DNA of 64,000 nucleotides from Evernia prunastri (GCA_003184365.1 NKYR01000121.1:37869-101868); one strand, 5' to 3'. Positions 23,045 to 34,592 are shown, counted from the first letter of the stretch. The notes: generated from the sequence alone by a model not told the origin. Translations and numbers: made by a program.

Positions 23045-25037
23045 TCATAGCTTCGACGACACCCGCATGTCCAATTCCTCTAGACCAGCTGGTCCATCAT
23101 AGATCTGTTGCTCCAAAGCTCTCGTGTTGATCTGCCGGTCGATAAACTCTTAGCCTGAACTTCACAGATAAGGAATGGTGGAAACCCTACATTTTGGGTG
23201 CCAAGTTGATCTACAGTATTCGCGCCGAGAAGTCTCATTGCAGTCTTTACTTCTGCGTCTAATACTTTCGATGGTGTCAGCAATCACTGAAAGCATGCAG
23301 TCTCCGTTATCTTACTCTCTAGAGTTCGCTCAACACCCGCAACACCACCTGCTCCCAATCCAAATAACGGAGCTCTTCCGATGCCGACTCCCCTAGCTCC
23401 AAGGCAAAGGGCTTTGACAACATCTGTCCCCCTTCTAACACCGCCATCTACAAGCACTTCAACCTTCTGCAAGACCTCCGGGCAGTATTTGCGGATTTCT
23501 AAGAGTGTATGGATTGCAGGCGGTGCAGTATCAGCTGCCCTGCCGCCATGATTGGACAAGAGAATTCCTCGAACCTGCGGAACATGTAATGACGCCAGAT
23601 AGGCGTCCTCGTGAGTTTGAATGCCTTTGAGAAGAACTGGCAGTCTTGTGTGCTCAGCCAGCCAAGGCAGAGTGTTCTTCCAGGTCAAGGTAGGCGAAGT
23701 GCCTGCGAACAGCGATTGACCAATACCCCTTCCTGTTTCTTTGCTGGCAGAGCCCGATTCAATTGTTGACGTGATTGGAAGGGACGATCCCACGCTCCTG
23801 GACCTTTCATCATGCTCTCGCTTGCCCGGGACGGGGGCATCAAGTGTAAGACAGACAAATTGAACGCTCGGGATGGCGTTTATTCGAGCAAGCATACTTT
23901 CACTCTTCTTACGATCAATCTGGCAATACATCTGCCAGCCTGTATAACTTCGGACTCAGTATCTCTCCTCAAAGATACTTCTGGACTCAGAAGAGATGTC
24001 TCGAAAGCCGTGAAAGGTCTCCGGCTCCGAAAATACGCTTGAAAAGGGGACAACGAATCGAAAAAGATAGATTACCAAAAGCTTGTCCAGGATCGGCATC
24101 AGCCACGATTTGCTCGGGCGTCATCGAGGCGTTGTTAGATATAATCTGGAGAGCTTTGAAACGAGAGCAAGCCTTAGCGATGCCAGCTTCCCCAACAGGA
24201 CTGGAAATTTATACATTGATTAGATATTCACTGTCGTGGAAGAAGTCAAACAAGGATGGGAATCGGCGGGTTAAAGTACTTCGCCAATCTAGCCATAGCT
24301 GCCGGTGACACGAATGTCGGCAAGCCAACCTCGCATCCCATGATAGTGGTTGACGGATCACAATGCTCACAATCAACAAATATTCGAGGTCGAAGGAGTA
24401 TCGATCGATACACTTCGTTGTTCAAACGCTTTGATAGAAGATCGTCTCCAGCGCTGAAGTAATAAGCCCACGCTTTTCGGCTAAGTTGTTTAGTTGCAAC
24501 TTCTTCAATCTCATCCAGGTTCAATAGGTCGTCAAGGGGCGGTGGCCCATCCTTAAGGCCTTTTTCCTCCTTCTCTGCCTCGTTCTTTGGCAAGGTGTCA
24601 GGGTCAACTGTTCCCAAATTGTCCTTCTTTGAAAGGTATTCTTCAAGTGTGCCTGGGGGGTGCACAGGCTACAATTGTAATTAGAGCGTTCCGGATGAGT
24701 ATAGATGCAGCAGACACACATCGTACTCTTCAGTGGCATTTTGACCGGCGAGTCCCAGGATCTAAGTATTATTAAAATTCTCGCGCATTGATGCGGAGAC
24801 AAAGGTTACATACAATCTTGCTACCTCCTGGATGTCGTGGAAGAAAACTCGTGACCTGGGATTATTCATACTGCGTTGGGATAGATCAAAAAGACAGGAA
24901 GGGGGAATCAGGATTACATCGTAAACGTTGCCATAGAGGATCACCTCGGAAGGTCTTGGGAGCGCACACTCCGGCCGCACCGCACACTTCGGATAAATAA
25001 TAATGCGACCCGTCTTGGCATGGGTTTTACTGGGCAT
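23045..25037 (-). CDS. Flavocytochrome b2-type FMN-dependent 2-hydroxyacid dehydrogenase with transposon-derived N-terminus
   Basis: Exons: 25037-24918, 24855-24814, 24761-24720, 24668-24280, 24200-24076, 23939-23316, 23264-23191, 23131-23045; in phase throughout, 500 residues. Cytochrome b5 domain: LPRHPGG (His48) and VHPPGT (His71), spaced 23 residues as in yeast cytochrome b2. FMN domain: AYYFSAG, LTLDAP (Asp273), LLKGI (Lys344), SNHGGR (His370, Arg373), DGGVRRG, GARGVGIGR. All residues for L-lactate-type oxidation are present. The C-terminus is Ser-Lys-Leu, a canonical peroxisomal signal, whereas yeast b2 is mitochondrial. The first ~30 residues are not native: residues 11-30 are read from the 61-bp MULE inverted repeat and the ATG lies inside the element. 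Native sequence resumes near residue 31 (EVILYGNVYDV), so the start of the b5 fold is lost. Possibly expressed as a chimera, possibly a recent pseudogene. Confidence 0.82.
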
Positions 25038-25069
25038 GGTAGAGGTTTCCTGACGGTATTAGTCCTCTA

Positions 25070-28000
25070 CTACAAATGCTGACTGTAACCGTCGTTGCTC
25101 CTGTGACTGGCTAGTTGGGAGCTTGATAACACTGTTACTGGCGACAGTGGTGGAGGCGGGGGTGGTCTGAAGGCTGGTTGGGATTCAAAAGAGCCGGGTA
25201 TTGACTGAGAGCTACTTGAGCTTCCTACAATATGGACTCTATAAGTGGGGATAGCGGCCTCGTTGGTAGCCTTCTGGTCACGCTCCACAGCGGTCTTTTC
25301 AGATATCTCAGCGCCGGTGAGCTTTCTCGCATTCGCTTTACCGTGCTTCTTCTTCTCTTGGAGCATGGTAGCCCATTGGGCCTTTCTTGTAGGCGGGGGC
25401 TGGGGGAGCTCGGTCGGAATACCCTGTAGTCGTTGCTGAAGGGCCTCATGAGTGGTTGTAACATTAGCTTGGAACGCAGCAAGCTGATTCGCAAGCTGAT
25501 CAGCCTGTGTACGGGGTAGAGCTGTATGTAGACTTTGGAGGCCTGCCGCTGCAGCGAGGAAGGTATTTCTTCCATGGTCTCGATGCATAGACGGATCAAA
25601 ATCGCCTGGAGGGAGGGTTTGATCATAATACCTCGGTGACCATTCGTGTGGAGTGGGTACATCGTCTATCCACCAACGAGGATGAAAAAGAGACAATGGG
25701 ATAGGAAAGCCTTCAATACATGCTCTGAGTAAATAGTGGCGACAAGGCAGTGCAAAAACACTAATAAGGGAGCAGTTGCAAGGACCTTCTTCTGGAATGT
25801 ATGCGGGATTAGTAGCAATCTCAGTGGCCCACTGTTTANCGCATTCAAGGAGGGTGGAGACGGTAGCCGTCTGAAGGCTAGTTGGGAGCTTGATAACACT
25901 GTTACTGGCGACAGTGGTGGAGGCGGGGGGGGTCTGAAGGCTGGTTGGGATTCAAAAGAGCCGGGGATTGACTGAGAGCTACTTGAGCTTCCTACAATAT
26001 GGACTCTATAAGTGGGGATAGCGGCCTCGTTGGTAGCCTTCTGGTCACGCTCCACAGCGGTCTTTTCAGATATCTCAGCGCCGGTGAGCTTTCTCGCATT
26101 CGCTTTACCGTGCTTCTTCTTCTCTTGGAGCATGGTAGCCCATTGGGCCTTTCTTGTAGGCGGGGGCTGGGGGAGCTCGGTCGGAATACCCCGTAGTCGT
26201 TGCTGAAGGGCCTCATGAGTGGTTGTAACATTAGCTTGGAACGCAGCAAGCTGATTCGCAAGCTGATCAGCCTGTGTACGGGGTAGAGCTGTATGTAGAC
26301 TTTGGAGGCCTGCCGCTGCAGCGAGGAAGGTATTTCTTCCATGGTCTCGATGCATAGACGGATCACAATCGCCTGGAGGGAGGGTTTGATCATAATACCT
26401 CGGTGACCATTCGTGTGGAGTGGGTACATCGTCTATCCACCAACGAGGATGAAAAAGAGACAATGGGATAGGAAAGCCTTCAATACATGCTCTGAGTAAA
26501 TAGTGGCGACAAGGCAGTGCAAAAACACTAATAAGGGAGCAGTTGCAAGGACCTTCTTCTGGAATGTATGCGGGATTAGTAGCAATCTCAGTGGCCCACT
26601 GTTTAGTAGCAATCCACTCGGGATTGACCTTCTCAATGGCCCAAATGGTGATCCTTCCTATGACAATGCTGAAGGCCACCGGATCTATACCCCTGGGGCG
26701 ATCGATACGAGAAGCCTCAACCTCTTCACGAATCGAACGGTACCATCTTTTAAGCTCTGAATGCATGTCCCGGACGGCATTCTGCAGCGATTTTTGCGGG
26801 TTCAAGACCGCTTTGAGGATGGGATGCATACCCTCATTACGCTGTGTGGAGTAAGATCCCAGGTTTCGATTGTTTCGAGTAAGGCATTTGACTACCGAGG
26901 CCTCTTTAGGATCCCAATTCTCATAGAAATACTCTTTGTCGACGTCGTGAAGAAGATCAAAGTAAGGCCTGACGGTAATTTGGTAGCTGTAAAGGGTCTT
27001 CGCATTTGACCCAATTCCAGCTGGCATCGGAAATCTCATCTCGTCGCTCTACCGGATATCCTCTCCTTGATTTATTGACTCTACTCTTAATGTTCTGAAC
27101 AGCATGCCAGCTGCACAGCTGGATCTGGCAATTAGGAAGTCGTGTCTTGAGCGAGGCGATGTAGCCTTTTCCTTGATCGGAAAGGCTGACTTCTGGAAGC
27201 GGGCAGTCATTGAATACCTCTTCCTTCAATGTATCGAGGAAGTAGTTGAAGGCGGCTTCGGATTCGGATGTTGCAAAAGAGAAAGCAACTGGAAAGGACT
27301 TGTTCGTATTAGTGATACCGACGGCTACGAAAAGAAGGAGCTTCTGAGCATTCGTATTGAATGTAGCGTCATTCTCCATAAGGAAACGGCTACAGAATCG
27401 CTTGGCGAGGCTTCTTTGGAAGTCATCGATTAGGACGATTTGTTCGAGGATCCTCTTGGTGATCGTTCCATGCATATCTTTGACGTATGAATAGCGTACT
27501 TTGGCTGTGAAAGTCGGGCTATCCAGTGCTGCCAGAAGACCGGTAAGGACGTCCTCTCTACTGCGAGTAGTGGATGGAATCAAATTGTAGTATTTCTTCT
27601 TGTTCAGGTGGAACTCGTCGTCCCAATCCTTAGCCGTGTTATCCAGTACGGCTTCTGACTGATTATAGGTCAAATTGCTTGCTCGATTTGCTCTAGCAAG
27701 CTCCACCGCCTTAGCATAATCGGGTTGTCGTTTCTTATGCATGTTGTAGGACAGTGGATTGGGAACCATTTCGTGGGAATGGTCCTGATGGCCCAATCCG
27801 AGGACCCACGTCTTGTTGCCTCCACCACGAGTATATGGATCCCTCCAGGTAATAGCGCATCGCCATAGGCAGCCTTTCTTCTTGATTCGAGTGAGTTCTT
27901 GCTGNAATCCTTGACTGAAGGCGTAATTCTGAAGGCGAGTCCAGGCGTCATCGGGTACATCAAAAGTCTCATTTGGTGAAGGAGGCTCTAAATGCTCCTG

Positions 28001-28090
28001 CGGTATACCGTCAATAACCTTCTGAACCAAAGGCTTTAGGTCGTCGTCGAGGCGGGGGTGAGGAGTCCATTGAGCAGCCTGAGTAGCCAT
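25070..28090 (-). pseudogene. MULE transposase, frameshifted
   Basis: Reading starts at ATG 28090 (MATQAAQW); the longer frame upstream relies on TTG. Features in order: N-terminal DNA-binding-like region with LWRCAITWRDP and HQDHSHE (Cys/His pattern of MULE zinc fingers), DDE transposase core with NDATFNTN, LSDQGKGYI and LCSWHAVQN, a helical region, and a SWIM zinc finger (CNCSLISVFALPCRHYL). Near 26960 the frame breaks: NYRQALL ends in TGA while the continuation DLLHDVDKEYFYENW lies one base out, consistent with one extra T. The C-terminal part is present twice (see repeat). An N interrupts codon reading at 27905. Likely inactive, unless the frameshift is a base-calling error. Confidence 0.75.
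25111..26605. repeat. 767-bp offset direct duplication of the transposase 3' end
   Basis: 25111-25838 and 25878-26605 are near-identical copies at an offset of 767 bp, differing at a handful of bases. A lone N at 25839 lies at the junction. The duplicated part encodes the SWIM finger and the Pro-rich tail. The N suggests a scaffolding join of overlapping contigs, but a real tandem duplication is not excluded. Confidence 0.75.
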
Positions 28091-28306
28091 AATAGCGACT
28101 GGTTGTGGTAAGACGATGTGGGTGGAAGAGGTGTTGTGGGTGGAAGGTGATGAGGAAGCGAATATGAGGTGTGGATAGAAAGGTACATGAAATTGGGTGG
28201 TGTCTACACTAAAGACGAGGTACCTCGGCAACGCTACTATAGTTCCGCATTATTATTTATCCGAAGTGTGCGGTGCGGCCGGAGTGTGCGCTCCCAAGAC
28301 CTTCCG

Positions 28307-30029
28307 GGGAGTGTCCGCAGCCGTATTGACTTATCAGCACGGGAAAAAGAGATTAACTACCTGTCAAGATCGCTGAGAGACTCGTTCGCCTGCTTCATTT
28401 TATCTTCTCTCAAGCCATTGAGTTGCCTCATAGCAAAGCTAGCCAAAGCTCCTGCACTGACCCGAATCAAACCCAGACATTGTACATGCCAAGCCTGAGC
28501 TGACTAATCGGAACCTTGGCGTGCCTAAGGTGCTAGGTCAGTTTGTACAATTCTATCATTGAAGTCCAGCTCTCACATCTGGGCTCAAAGTTACGCCTAG
28601 ACCTCCGCCCTTTCCCTCCGTTCCCAGCCTCCCGCTCCAACGTTGGGGTGATATTTGGCAATCTCACCCCTCACCCTCCGGGGATGTCCAGGCCATGTTA
28701 GGAACTGATACCAAGCCTGCTGGACGTCATACGGGCTTCGGGATCGCAAATTTAACGGCAACGGCGGGGCGACGAATGAGATCGTGCCAAAGTCAATGAG
28801 CATCAGTCTGAATGACGCAAAAGAGCAAGTCCCCTTAAGGGTCAGGGATGTGGGGCACTGAAGAGGGATGGCTGACAGAAACATAGCTCCTGGTCAAAGG
28901 TGGAAGGCCAAACATGAAAGGCGTTTTGGGGGTCTCGGTTATCCTTCGCCCAGGTCTTCGCACTCGTATAGAATGGAGGAATATTGCGGCCTTGGTCATC
29001 ATACCACCAGACGGAATCCTGAAGCGCATCCAGGCCTACTACGGGGCGAAGGTTGAATACTACAAGACCAATGCTCCTAGGCAAGAGGTCAAGCGGGCCA
29101 TGGAGACTGTTCAGGAGGCTTTCGCCTCAGTGGAAATCAAGTCTGTTGCGATCTTGTTGGGAAGTCGGCTCGAGAGCCAGCTTCGGATTCGAATATCATC
29201 CATGCGACACGGGCTGGGGTGACGGACGCGCGTACTCTAACTACGCTGGACAAGAGTTTTCATCTACATTCGCTGTCAACGTACGTTCGCTCCATGTCGC
29301 GACGGTGTTCAAGTTCAAAGGCTCCTTCCTGATGGCGCAAATGTACGCTAACACAATGCTCCATCCACTGTGACAGCGCCTTCCTCAAATTATCGCACTT
29401 GGGCTTCCCGGTGGCTCTCTCATCTTCAATGACAGCAAGCCTCAGCTTAAGCTACTTCCAAAGCCGCCGTTTGCCATCTCTTACAGCCTTCAGCTACAGA
29501 ACCCGCATCTCACGGGATCCGTGTCAGTTCGCTGTCGCCTGGCTACATGATGACAGACACATTGCATGGAGTACAGAGCAAGCGATCAGAGTGGGTGAAG
29601 CAGGAAAAGGAAACACCATTGGAACGGATCGGATATCCAGACAATCTGAGGGAGGGAATACTGTTCCTGTGCAGCAAAGGTGAGCAATGGTACAACGGGT
29701 AGGATTGTTGGTTGTGGAAGCACCCGGCATCTTTCAAGGACACAGTAAGAGCTGCCACGCAATCCTTACCGTTGCAACCTACGGCTGCACATATATCAAA
29801 CGAACTCTCATCATCGTCGGCGTCGTCGCTTTTAAGGTCAACATGCATGCGCAAGTGAAATTGCCCTGTCCATTCATACGATATCTTGAAAGCGGAGCAT
29901 CCTCCGATGTGATGTCATTTCTCGCCAAGCCATCCAAACTGACATCACACTTTCACCAAAGTAAGTTACAAGGTCCGCTCTCTTCTTCTACCATACACAC
30001 CACTTCCTTCTCCCCCAACTCAACCTCAC
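28307..30029. other. Unresolved region right of the MULE
   Basis: I could not recover the missing 5' end of the FMN dehydrogenase here. Open stretches on both strands (for example 28842-29084 minus and 28914-29373 plus) have no motifs I recognise. The last ~200 bp are pyrimidine-rich and probably the SDR leader. Confidence 0.4.
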
Positions 30030-31086
30030 ATGAACTTCCTCGCCCTTCGAATATTACGACCTACAACTCGATCCATTTACACACCCACTCTCACCAGGAC
30101 CTTCAAACCTCAATTCCTACGCTATCAACCCTCACCTTTGCCTTACGCTACAGCAAGCAAGATGGAGACCAATAACAAAGACCTTGAGCTTTCCAACCTC
30201 TTCGATGTCAAGGGCAAGGTAGCACTTGTCACAGGTGGAGGTCAGTCACTGCATCTTTGCCAGAGGGCAACGCTAACATGTCCCAGGATCCGGCATCGGT
30301 CTCATGTGCGCCCAAGCCCTTGCAGTCAACGGCGCCAAGGTCTACATTGTCGGACGCACGGAAGAGAAGCTTGAGAGGGTGGTTGAGGCACACGGGAAAG
30401 GCATCGCCGGCGAGATCATACCTCTTGTTGCCGACATCACGAGCAAGGATGAGATCCGGAAGCTTGTGAAAGAAATCGAGTCCCGCGAGCCATGCCTCTG
30501 TATCCTGATCAACAATGCCGGTATTGCTACCTCAAAGCAAAAGCCGGAAGGCGAGACAGGCACCGACCTGAAGAAGAACCTTTTCGATCCCGAGAACGCA
30601 AATTTCGATGACTGGGCGACGACCTACAAGACCAATGTTCCTCAGTTGTACTTCATGACACTTGCCTTCCTCCCTCTCCTCGAAAAAGCAACAGAACACC
30701 AGAAGGGCTTTACCGGTACAGCCATAAACATCACCTCCATCTCTGGCCTAGTCCTCAAGTCGCAAGCCCATTTCTCCTACAACGCGAGTAAAGCCGCCGC
30801 GATTCAGGTGACCAAGCTGCTGGCGTCGGAGATAGCCAACGCCGGCGTCAAGGTCAGAGTCAATTCTATTGCACCAGGTGTCTTCCCGAGTGAGATGACG
30901 ACCCAAGAGAGCAAGGACAACCAGAAGAGTGAGATCCCAGCAGAGAAATACGGACACTTGCCAGCACGTCGCCCAGGCAATGATAGGGATATGGCGAATG
31001 CAGTGCTGTTCATGGTGACGAACCAGTACCTCAATGGCCAGATCGTGCCTGTTGACGGAGGTTACCTGTTGAAGTTTGGTTCGTAG
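30030..31086 (+). CDS. Short-chain dehydrogenase/reductase (SDR), probably mitochondrial
   Basis: Exons 30030-30240 and 30287-31086, intron of 46 nt, 336 residues. Rossmann motif TGGGSGIG spans the splice junction. NNAG follows, then the catalytic set: Ser in ITSISG near residue 222, Tyr235 and Lys239 in YNASK. PG and the C-terminal NGQIVPVDGGYL are typical of classical SDRs, which oxidise or reduce alcohols and ketones with NAD(P)H. The first ~44 residues (MNFLALRILRPTTRSIYT...) are Arg/Thr/Ser-rich without acidic residues and look like a mitochondrial presequence. If this is leader sequence, ATG 30162 gives METNNKDLEL as start. Substrate cannot be inferred. No neighbours from a pathway. Confidence 0.9.
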
Positions 31087-33713
31087 GAAAAGCTTGCGGT
31101 GTCAAGTTTTTTCACAAAAGCGATGATGCATACAGCGGTGTGATCTTCCTTTACTTCTACCTTGACCTCACCGACCAATAAGCAAAAGCACGATGCACAC
31201 GAATAGCTTTAGAAAAGTCCATCTTGCTCATAAATCAGTTGCATCATCTCGCTTCCCCTTGAACAGTGACCTCACGACCCTGATACTGCAAGTCACCATG
31301 ACACCTCTGCTGACGTGAACCGATACCCTGGTCGCCTAAAAGTCTCCTTAATCTATGAGTCTACAGGATCCAACCAGTCCTACTATGGTCGTTTTTAACA
31401 GCCGCAAAAGCAGTGGGCTAAGGTAAGTGATAGCGGGATCCTTTACCGCTAGTTGGAACGTCCATCCTAGCATCCGCTGCTTATTACTCCCTCCCATCTC
31501 ACAGCCTCGCAATCAGCGACCCTACGATCGACACGTCGAAGTCTACATGGACATGTCCCTTACATCGTGCTACATCGTGCTAATCAAACCATCTCTTCAG
31601 GCGCCGACGTCCTTGATCACGCAGCTCGACGTGAGTCTCTGCCTGCCTCAGGTGGTGATTGGTGGGCGGTCTGGATGCTTGATTTGGGGACTTTGCGAGT
31701 CGCAATGATAATGGTGATAGACAGGAGCCCCCCGAAATCTAATCTTCGGGACCGAAACATAGCCATCTGACATGCATTGTTAGATAGCTGGATGGCGGCG
31801 TTGCGGGTGTTTGTCTATGACTACTGGGGTATGATCATACATGTTTATTGAGCCGCACGCAAGCTCGCCGGGACAATTGATCTGATTATCTAGAGACAAG
31901 ATCCGACAACACGGTGCTAAAGGAATCTCTCCCACTACAGCCCGACTGACGTGTCCGGGGTCACACATTAGGTCCTCGGCCTTGTTTTTGATTCTTGGCA
32001 TCCAGCCGCGCCGCCTAGGTCCTTCTACACTCCCTTCCCTGCATCCATCAGCATGGGTCTCCCTCAATGACCGACTAGTAATCACGCTCATACCTGTTCG
32101 ACCCCGTTGCTCTTATCGTTTTTAGCCCGAGCCGAGGGCTGGCGAACCGAGTGCCCGGTAACAAGAAAGCTTCTGTACGGGTCTGTCTCTTCGCGGAACC
32201 GCTTTATGGTCTGTTTGACAGGGGCCTCGTCCGGTCTCCTTTGACCAGCATTGTAGCGGGCAAGGTTGTCTTGATTGAGCTCTGGCATTTCGTGCCTGAG
32301 TCATGATCTCAGCTATGGTTGCGCTCGGAGGGGCTTACGAGGGCGTCAGATTGCGCGTTACCTCGATGTATGTTGACGGAGCTTTTGATGACTTGTGCTG
32401 TGGTAGCGAGTGACGAAAGATCTCGAGGCCGACGCCGGGTGAACTGGGAAATGAAGAATTCAGTCATTGTGGAGTGCTTAGATAGTCATATAAGATGCCA
32501 TCCGGAGGCCTGCTGTTGGAGCGGCTTCATTTTTGCAGAGGCCCGTCGTTGGAGATACCCGTCGTCGCAGAAGCCCCGTCGCTCCATAGGGTTATCAGTC
32601 AAGAAGGCTGTCGATCAAAAGTGCCCTCTTCCAGGAAGCCCGTCATGCAAGAGGGCCCTTTTTCAAGAGGCCCATCAGTCAAGAGGCCCGTTGCTCATAA
32701 TTCAAGGCCCGTTGCCGATGGGGGGACCCGCGACTGTCCGGTCACGTTGTTGCTCCATCATACAATGGCAAAAGAGGCCTACCACATTAGAAGTGACCAG
32801 ACAACAGAGAACAAAATATTGGCAGTGTCGCGACCTTTGCAAAGAGGCCCGCTGCCGGACAAAAAGACTTTACATGATTTCAGCACCCACTGGCATGGTG
32901 GCGTTGCATTGAAAGCTGGTAGCGCCATTTGAGCGCCATTGAAGGTCTTCCAATCATGTTATTGGAGAATAGACCGTATCTTCGACACCCTATCAGGTAG
33001 CACGCTACAGGGTATAAAGGATCAACAAGGGCGCGGCAGTTATCGCTCCGGGCTTATCATACTAAATCATCTGATGAGACTCGGGTCAAAATGCTGTACA
33101 AATGGCGGGCCTCTATTCGCTTATTACATTTTCAGGTGATTGTAGGCAAGGCGGTGGAAGCCTGCCTAAGGCGGCGCCCAATGAACCACTGCCAAAAGGA
33201 AACCCTTGCTGAGTCAGGGGGGCCTCCAATCCTCAGTGGAACATCATTGGTTAGTGGGCTAGGGAGGCCCGCCAGACTAGATGTCTGCGTTAGGCTTATA
33301 TGTCTCTATTAAAACGCATAAAGCACTGCTGTTAATTATTTGCTCACTTCTAATACTCTCGCCTTGACTCGGAAAATTATACCTGACAGAGACCATCTGT
33401 CACCAACAACGCGCTTCTGCTGCGGAGACGACATAGTCTCCGCCAAAAGCAATTCTCAAAACATTTCATCCTACTATTGCCCTGGTATTCACAACTCAGA
33501 TCATCTACCGTTCTACACAAATCCTCGGTCTGTTATAAGGGGAGAATCAGGACCGGCCTACTCCGAGAAAGTCCCTTCCTCCTTTGATAGCCCCATTCTT
33601 TCGTGCACTGGACGGCCTCCGCCAGGCTGCGGCCGCTATTCAAGTGCCCAGGGAGTCTCTGACAACTGTTTCGGCGTACGTCCGACCCAAATAAAAGAAA
33701 CAAAAACAGTTGT
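31087..33713. other. 2.6-kb gene-poor region containing a degenerate minisatellite
   Basis: No gene I can support. Frames at 32088-32288 (minus) and 32319-32932 (plus, two overlapping frames) lack motifs. The plus frames read through the repeat array at 32530-32735 and are best explained by it. Confidence 0.45.
32530..32735. repeat. Degenerate 16-18 bp minisatellite built on AGAGGCCCGTCG
   Basis: About nine imperfect copies of a core close to TCAAGAGGCCCGTTGC, spaced mostly 16-18 bp apart (for example near 32538, 32556, 32574, 32653, 32668, 32684 and 32705). An outlying copy lies near 32839. Variation between units is high, so the array is old. Confidence 0.55.
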
Positions 33714-34592
33714 ATGAAAGCTGATGATGTGAAGTACTTCAACGGAGTACAGGAAAAGTCAATTGAAGCTCTACCAACCCTGTGCTGGGAAGGAGGTCCA
33801 TCTTGGGACTCAACAGCGGTCACCCTAGACACAAGTGCTCAAGTATCTATCGGAGCCTCTCCGCTTGACTTCTTCTCTATAGACCTTTTCCCAGGCTTAG
33901 CGTCGCCATTTACTCCCGAGACCAGAAGCTCCTTCGCAAATATACTTCCCGATTTTACGTCACCCCATCAAACGGACTTTGATGTCTCCCCATCACTTTT
34001 GACAGATAGCACGGGTACCAGCAGCAGCTCTACTCCTCTTGCACAGACTCGTCCAACCTCCAAAGAGGCGTCACCAGGCTTGCAACAACAAATTCATATT
34101 GAAGGCTCTACAACAGACCTTGAATACAACGATCCTCGTCAGAGTTCGAGAAGTCCTAAGGCTAGTTCCCAAAACCTCTCAACGACACCGCCAGATCGCC
34201 TGTCCTGTCAAGTCTGCAACAAGCTATTCTTCCGAACACATGAACTCCGGTACGTACCACAGTTTACCCGTTTTCGTCGTTCTCAATCTGAGATTAGCAA
34301 ACACGTCAAAACTCATGGCCGAGATTTTGCCTGCCCTCATGCGACATGCGGTCAAAAGTTCTACCGTCCTCGAGATGTCCAGCGCCACGTGTCTACCCGC
34401 CACAGTACGAAGGACGAAAAGAACAAATACTTCTGCGACCTCAGGCAATGCAAATATGCCACTAAAGGATTTTCAAGGAAGGATAATCTCCTGCGACATG
34501 TTGACCGACAGCACGGAGGAAGACCACGCTCAACCCGCATTGAAGACAGTCATGTACTAGCAGTCTCAACGACGCTTTCGGCTAGTAAGTGA
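33714..34592 (+). CDS. C2H2 zinc-finger protein, probable transcription factor
   Basis: Exons 33714-34249 and 34298-34592, intron of 48 nt placed inside the first finger; 276 residues. Splicing joins THELR to KHVKTH and completes finger 1 (CQVC...HVKTH, from Cys165). Finger 2 is CPHATCGQKF...HVSTRH and finger 3 is CDLRQCKYATKGFSRKDNL...HVDRQH. The first 160 residues are Ser/Thr/Pro-rich and low in structure (TSSSSTPLAQTRPTS), as in fungal regulators with an N-terminal activation region. Presumed nuclear DNA binding; target unknown. A GTAAGT at 34585, just before the stop, could be another donor, so the true C-terminus may lie further downstream. Confidence 0.85.
   Translation: MKADDVKYFNGVQEKSIEALPTLCWEGGPSWDSTAVTLDTSAQVSIGASPLDFFSIDLFPGLASPFTPETRSSFANILPDFTSPHQTDFDVSPSLLTDSTGTSSSSTPLAQTRPTSKEASPGLQQQIHIEGSTTDLEYNDPRQSSRSPKASSQNLSTTPPDRLSCQVCNKLFFRTHELRYVPQFTRFRRSQSEISKHVKTHGRDFACPHATCGQKFYRPRDVQRHVSTRHSTKDEKNKYFCDLRQCKYATKGFSRKDNLLRHVDRQHGGRPRSTRIEDSHVLAVSTTLSASK

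Larger units (their letters stand above)
24947..28306 (-). mobile_element. Mutator-like DNA transposon (MULE) with 61-bp perfect terminal inverted repeats
   Basis: The 61-nt left end (24947-25007) and right end (28246-28306) are exact inverted copies as read here. They enclose one transposase gene on the minus strand whose 3' end faces the FMN dehydrogenase. About 10 bp outside each end are loosely similar, so the true termini may lie slightly further out. No 8-10 bp target-site duplication could be recognised in the flanks. The element contains a 767-bp repeated segment and two lone Ns (25839, 27905). Confidence 0.82.

Noticed and set aside
23245..23320. Apparent frameshift in the FMN dehydrogenase near GVERTLE
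   Set aside because: I first misread the donor. The exon ends GAG A with GTAAG following, and A plus TA TTA GAC continues the frame as EILDAEV.
24936..28317. Target-site duplication flanking the MULE
   Set aside because: The 10 bp outside each terminal repeat do not match each other; at best they are a weak extension of the inverted repeat.
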